This document shows positions 60,598-64,000 of a stretch of DNA of 64,000 nt, in pieces. Numbering within the stretch: position 1 is the first letter of the stretch; the number at the start of each line of letters is the position of its first letter. Both the position numbers and the translations under genes were made by a program. Below the pieces are notes generated by a model. It searched no databases. It was given only the letters and a program-made list of their open reading frames with translations, and had not been told where the DNA came from. Source of the stretch: Burkholderia sp. GAS332 (lineage in GTDB: Bacteria > Pseudomonadota > Gammaproteobacteria > Burkholderiales > Burkholderiaceae); NCBI GenBank assembly GCA_900142905.1, contig FSRV01000002.1:2170001-2234000 (forward strand). The letters are read 5' to 3'.

Positions 60598-62190
60598 TCA
60601 AGCGGCCGTGATTTCGATCAATGAGGGCACCGTCTGCTGCGCCGCGCGTGCGAGTGCTTCAGTCAGCGGTGTGCCTTCGTCGAGTCGCTCGGCGGCCCAC
60701 CCGTAGGCCTGCGCAATCGCGACGAAATCGGGCGTATGCAAATCGACGCCGATCGGTTCGACCTCGCGATTGAGCATCGCGCTCTTAATTTCACCGTACC
60801 CGCCGTTGTTGAGCAATAGCACGATCACGCGCGCCTCATGTTGCGCCGCCGTGCCGAGTTCGCCCAGGGTGAACTGAAAACCGCCATCGCCGGCGAGACA
60901 TACCACGGGACGGCTGGCGTCGGCAAGACTCGCGCCGATGGCGGCAGGCAGGCCGTAACCGAGCGAGCCAAAGCCCACCGATGCGTTGAACCACGACCGC
61001 GGGCGCGGCGCTGCATAGCCGACATTGCCGGAGTACACAAAGCGCGTGGAATCGCCGACGATGCTCGCGTTCGGCAACGCCTGCCTGACACAAGCCAGCA
61101 TGGCGAGATCACGCCGTGTGACGGCGTCGAGTTCGCGCTCGCCAGCGGCACGGCACGCCGCCGCCCGGGCCGCCCCATTGCCACGGTGTTCAGGCGCGGA
61201 CCACGCCTGACGCAGCGCGGCCAGGGTCTCACCGACATCGCCGAGCATGGGCAGCGTCGGCGCCGCGTTGCGAAAGAGCTGCTGGGCGTCGATATCGATG
61301 CGCAACAGGTTCGCTGGCGGCACGAAACTGCCGTTCGCGTAAAGATCGTAGTCCGTCGGTCCGAGCTCGGTGCCGAGCGCGACAATCAGATCGCTCTCGC
61401 GCATCAAGGCGCGCACTGCGCCGCTCGATGCGGACCACGAGATGCCCAGCGCATGCTCGGGTGGCAGGATGCCACGTCCGTTGATGGTCATGACGACCGG
61501 CGCGTCAAGCGCCTGAGCAAACCACCGCACTTCGTCAGCCGCGGCCTGCGCGCCTCCGCCCGCAAGAATCAATGGCGCACGCGCCCGGCCGATGAGATCG
61601 AGCGCCGCCTCGATAGCGCGCGGCGCGGCCGGTCCCGCGCTCACGCGCGGCGGTACTGCGGGAATAGCGGGCAAATCCCGCGCCGAAGCGGTAATGACAT
61701 CGAGCGGCAACTCGATATGCACCGGGCGCGGACGTCCACTCGAAAACACCGTGAACGCGCGCGCCACAACTTGAGGCAACTCTTCGGCGCGCGTGACCGT
61801 ATGACTGAATTCGGCTACGCCGCTCGTGAGCAGCCGTTGATCGGGCAATTCATGCAGGTGGCCATTGCCGGAACCGAGCTGCCCCAAGGCATTGACGCTG
61901 GAGATCACCAACATCGGAATCGAATCGGCATAGGCCTGCGCCATCGCCGTGGCGATATTGGTCACGCCAGGGCCGGTGATCACGAAGCACACACCGGGAC
62001 GGCCCGTCGCTCGCGCGTAGCCGTCCGCCATGAAACCCAGCCCCTGCTCATGGCGCGCCGTGATATGACGCACCTTGCTGCCGGAAAGTCCCCGGTACAG
62101 GTCGATCGTATGCACGCCTGGAATGCCGAAGACGGTGTCCACGCCATAGGCCGCGAGGAGTTCGACGAGATACATGCCTACTGTTTTCAT
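60598..62190 (-). CDS. aruI: ThDP-dependent decarboxylase, 2-ketoarginine decarboxylase-like
   Basis: 530 aa acetolactate-synthase-fold enzyme: N-terminal PYR domain with the catalytic Glu E48 in ARHEQGLGFMADGYAR, central FAD/NAD-like domain, C-terminal PP domain with GDGGFQFTLGEL to LLNNGGYGEIK (the Mg-ThDP motif). It is shorter than acetolactate synthases and fits AruI-type enzymes that decarboxylate 5-guanidino-2-oxopentanoate to 4-guanidinobutanal. The AruH-like transaminase in the adjacent operon gives the context. No ilvH-type regulatory subunit is nearby, arguing against acetolactate synthase. Substrate not proven. Confidence 0.75.
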   Translation of the reverse strand: MKTVGMYLVELLAAYGVDTVFGIPGVHTIDLYRGLSGSKVRHITARHEQGLGFMADGYARATGRPGVCFVITGPGVTNIATAMAQAYADSIPMLVISSVNALGQLGSGNGHLHELPDQRLLTSGVAEFSHTVTRAEELPQVVARAFTVFSSGRPRPVHIELPLDVITASARDLPAIPAVPPRVSAGPAAPRAIEAALDLIGRARAPLILAGGGAQAAADEVRWFAQALDAPVVMTINGRGILPPEHALGISWSASSGAVRALMRESDLIVALGTELGPTDYDLYANGSFVPPANLLRIDIDAQQLFRNAAPTLPMLGDVGETLAALRQAWSAPEHRGNGAARAAACRAAGERELDAVTRRDLAMLACVRQALPNASIVGDSTRFVYSGNVGYAAPRPRSWFNASVGFGSLGYGLPAAIGASLADASRPVVCLAGDGGFQFTLGELGTAAQHEARVIVLLLNNGGYGEIKSAMLNREVEPIGVDLHTPDFVAIAQAYGWAAERLDEGTPLTEALARAAQQTVPSLIEITAA

Positions 62191-62255
62191 GCAATTTCAC
62201 CCATCAGTCTGGAGACCGGTTCGATACACCGTTCCGGCATGAATTATTGTTTTGC

Positions 62256-62894
62256 TCACGAAGCGAGACCAGGTAACAGTTCGCGGATGCCCTGCGCCAG
62301 CATCTGGAAGGCAATCGCGGTGAGCACGATCCCCGACAGCCGTTCGACGAGGGTCATGCCGATCTCACCAAGACGCTTGCACCATGTTCCCGAAAACACG
62401 TACGTCAGACCAATCACGCCAGCGTGCAACACGCACACGATGCTGATAATGCAAAGGTCCGCAACGGTGTGAAAACGCGTCGCGGTCGTGATCACCAGCG
62501 AGACGACGGCACTGCCGATCGACAGCGGGAAGATCAATGGCACCGCAATAAAACTGCGCCATTGCGCGTATTCAAGCTTGACCGTTCCGCCGCGCCGCTC
62601 ATCGTTGTTCGTCCCGCGCATCATCGGAATCGACCACAGGCAAAGCACGAGGCCACCCGTCAAGGTCAGCGCGCCAAGGGTCAAGCCGAGCATCCGCAGC
62701 AAGAACTGGCCGCCCCAAACCGCGCCGACCATTAATGTCCCAATCCACACGAACATGCGCCATGCAATGTGCCGTTGCGTCGAATCCGGAAAATGTCCGG
62801 TCACGGCCGCATACATCGGCATCGCCACGGGTGGGCAAAAGAGCGTGAGGAGCCCCGTGATGAAGAGCAATACATCGCTGGACGTCATGGTCAT
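62256..62894 (-). CDS. MarC-family membrane protein
   Basis: 212 aa with six predicted transmembrane helices. The pattern LTLFCPPVAMPMYAAVTGHFPDSTQRHIAWRMFVW and IPLIFPLSIGSAVVSLVITT is that of the MarC (UPF0056) family, inner-membrane proteins of uncertain transport role. It begins 5 nt after the etfA stop, so it may be read from the etf operon. Confidence 0.85.
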   Translation of the reverse strand: MTMTSSDVLLFITGLLTLFCPPVAMPMYAAVTGHFPDSTQRHIAWRMFVWIGTLMVGAVWGGQFLLRMLGLTLGALTLTGGLVLCLWSIPMMRGTNNDERRGGTVKLEYAQWRSFIAVPLIFPLSIGSAVVSLVITTATRFHTVADLCIISIVCVLHAGVIGLTYVFSGTWCKRLGEIGMTLVERLSGIVLTAIAFQMLAQGIRELLPGLAS

Positions 62895-62899
62895 CGCGT

Positions 62900-63835
62900 T
62901 TAGCTCAATTGCGCGTCCAGTTCCGGCACGACCGCGAACAGATCGCCCACCAGACCGTAATCGGCGACGCTGAAGATCGGCGCTTCCGGGTCCTTGTTGA
63001 TTGCGACGATGACCTTCGAGTCTTTCATGCCGGCCAGATGCTGGATCGCACCCGAGATGCCGACCGCCACATACAGTTGCGGCGCGACGATCTTGCCGGT
63101 CTGCCCGACCTGATAGTCGTTCGGCACGAAGCCCGCATCGACGGCTGCGCGCGATGCGCCCAGCGCTGCGTTCAGCTTGTCGGCCAGCGGCTCCAGAACC
63201 TTCGTGTAGTTCTCGCCGTTACCCAAACCGCGGCCACCGGAGACGATGATCTTCGCCGAGGTCAGTTCCGGACGGTCCAGCTTCGTCACTTGACGGCTCA
63301 CGAATTGCGAGAGGGCCGTGTCGGCTGCCGCTTCGATCTTCTCGACCGTTGCGCTGCCGCCTTCTGCTGCGACCGGATCGAACCCAGTCGTGCGGACCGT
63401 GATGACCTTGATCGGATCTTGAGATTGGACCGTCGCGATTGCATTACCTGCGTAGATCGGGCGTTCGAACGTGTCGGCGCTATCCACGGCCGTGATGTCG
63501 CTGATCTGCGCGACGTCCAGCTTCGCGGCGATACGCGGTGCGATGTTTTTACCGTACGCGGTTGCCGGCGCGAGGATGTGCGTGTAGTCCTTCGCGATGT
63601 TCAGCACCGTCGCTTCGACGTTTTCCGCGAGACCCGCTGCGAGTTGCGGCGCGTCGGCCAGCAGCACTTTGCTAACGCCGGCAATCTTCGCTGCTGCATC
63701 CGCTGCGCCCTGCGCGTTTTCACCTGCGACCAGCACGTGAATATCGCCACCAATCTTCTGCGCGGCGGCAATCGTGTTCAGCGTCGCGGCCTTGATCGAC
63801 GCGTTATCGTGTTCTGCTATTACCAGATTCGTCAT
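62900..63835 (-). CDS. etfA: Electron-transfer flavoprotein alpha subunit
   Basis: 311 aa. N-terminal alpha/beta domain ([22 protein letters not shown]) and C-terminal FAD domain with [54 protein letters not shown] and [21 protein letters not shown]. With EtfB it takes electrons from acyl-CoA dehydrogenases and passes them to ETF-quinone oxidoreductase. ATG preceded by AAGGAGACGGACGAA, 13 nt after etfB. It can serve the acyl-CoA dehydrogenase at 8773. Confidence 0.96.
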   Translation of the reverse strand: MTNLVIAEHDNASIKAATLNTIAAAQKIGGDIHVLVAGENAQGAADAAAKIAGVSKVLLADAPQLAAGLAENVEATVLNIAKDYTHILAPATAYGKNIAPRIAAKLDVAQISDITAVDSADTFERPIYAGNAIATVQSQDPIKVITVRTTGFDPVAAEGGSATVEKIEAAADTALSQFVSRQVTKLDRPELTSAKIIVSGGRGLGNGENYTKVLEPLADKLNAALGASRAAVDAGFVPNDYQVGQTGKIVAPQLYVAVGISGAIQHLAGMKDSKVIVAINKDPEAPIFSVADYGLVGDLFAVVPELDAQLS

Positions 63836-63848
63836 TTCGTCCGTCTCC

Positions 63849-64000
63849 TTACAGCACCTTGGCTTCGGTCTTCAGCTTCTCGACCAGCGTCTTCACATCC
63901 GGCACCTTCACACCGGCGGAGCGCTTCGGCGGCTCGACGACTTTCAGCGTCTTCAGACGCGGTGTCACATCAACGCCGAGGTCTTCCGGCTTGATGACTT
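63849..64000 (-). CDS. etfB: Electron-transfer flavoprotein beta subunit, 3' end only
   Basis: The last 50 codons of a gene cut by the right edge, ending at TAA 63849-63851. The sequence [19 protein letters not shown] then [28 protein letters not shown] is the conserved C-terminal arm of EtfB, which wraps the alpha subunit. It is directly upstream of etfA, the usual etfBA order. Confidence 0.93.
   Translation of the reverse strand, partial: VIKPEDLGVDVTPRLKTLKVVEPPKRSAGVKVPDVKTLVEKLKTEAKVL

Noticed and set aside
60598..62190. Acetolactate synthase large subunit (ilvB) as the identity of the ThDP enzyme.
   Set aside because: No small regulatory subunit adjacent, shorter length, and an arginine-transaminase neighbourhood; an AruI-like role fits better, though not proven.

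Overview
The window is about 64 kb of GC-rich DNA. The Burkholderia-type porins, many AraC and FixJ regulators, CoA- and aromatic-catabolism cassettes and an etfBA pair suggest a beta-proteobacterium of the Paraburkholderia/Caballeronia/Burkholderia group. No tRNA, rRNA, CRISPR array, transposase or integrase was recognised.

Region A (1-8.7 kb) and region C (30.3-44.3 kb) look like two halves of one envelope/stress locus. They hold two paralogous PAS histidine kinases, a FixJ-type regulator, a stand-alone receiver, a TerC protein, a zf-TFIIB protein, an MCE (PqiB-like) protein, a giant MscK-like channel, a SYLF lipoprotein, a DUF4239 protein, beta-barrels and repeat-rich secreted proteins. 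Eleven copies of an 18-bp palindrome (coding-strand consensus ATNGGACCAARGKCCAAT) sit in front of these genes. Each copy is oriented with its gene, and in most cases a -10-like hexamer follows 21-23 nt downstream. This is the layout of a class II activator site. It recalls operators of LuxR-type (NarL/FixJ) response regulators such as the mycobacterial DosR box.

Region B (8.8-30.1 kb) has none of these boxes and is catabolic. It holds an acyl-CoA dehydrogenase with a divergent AraC gene; a second AraC gene divergent from a six-gene CoA operon (Rossmann reductase, acyl-CoA ligase, enoyl-CoA hydratase, SDR, SCP-x-type thiolase, membrane protein); and two nearly identical porins interleaved with three DUF1254/DUF1214 secreted proteins, a third AraC gene, a cupin dioxygenase and a second acyl-CoA ligase. 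It is flanked by an inverted duplication of a convergent terC/outer-membrane-protein pair. On the left terC is intact and the barrel gene is decayed; on the right the reverse holds. This suggests the catabolic block was placed inside the stress locus by duplication or inversion.

Region D (44.7-53.9 kb) is an aromatic-acid cassette: MFS importer and GST-zeta isomerase on the minus strand; VOC protein, FAD monooxygenase, DUF2783 protein, MBL-fold hydrolase, FAH-family hydrolase, LuxR regulator and class I fumarase on the plus strand. The logic is hydroxylation, ring opening, maleyl-to-fumaryl isomerisation, hydrolysis to fumarate, then malate.

Region E (53.9-62.2 kb) fits arginine/guanidino-acid use by the arginine transaminase route: ABC importer, AruH-like transaminase, M14 deacylase, TetR regulator and AruI-like decarboxylase. 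Twin operators overlap the -35 elements of two divergent promoters. The window closes with marC, etfA and the 3' end of etfB.

Gaps above 300 bases: 1145-1711, 6646-6998, 30067-30419 and 43255-43649 hold one or two GGACC boxes and otherwise nothing recognised. 4846-5235 holds a DUF1254 fragment. 23344-23785 holds a DUF1254 pseudogene. 40346-40970 holds a box and a decayed gene end. 59445-59777 holds divergent promoters.
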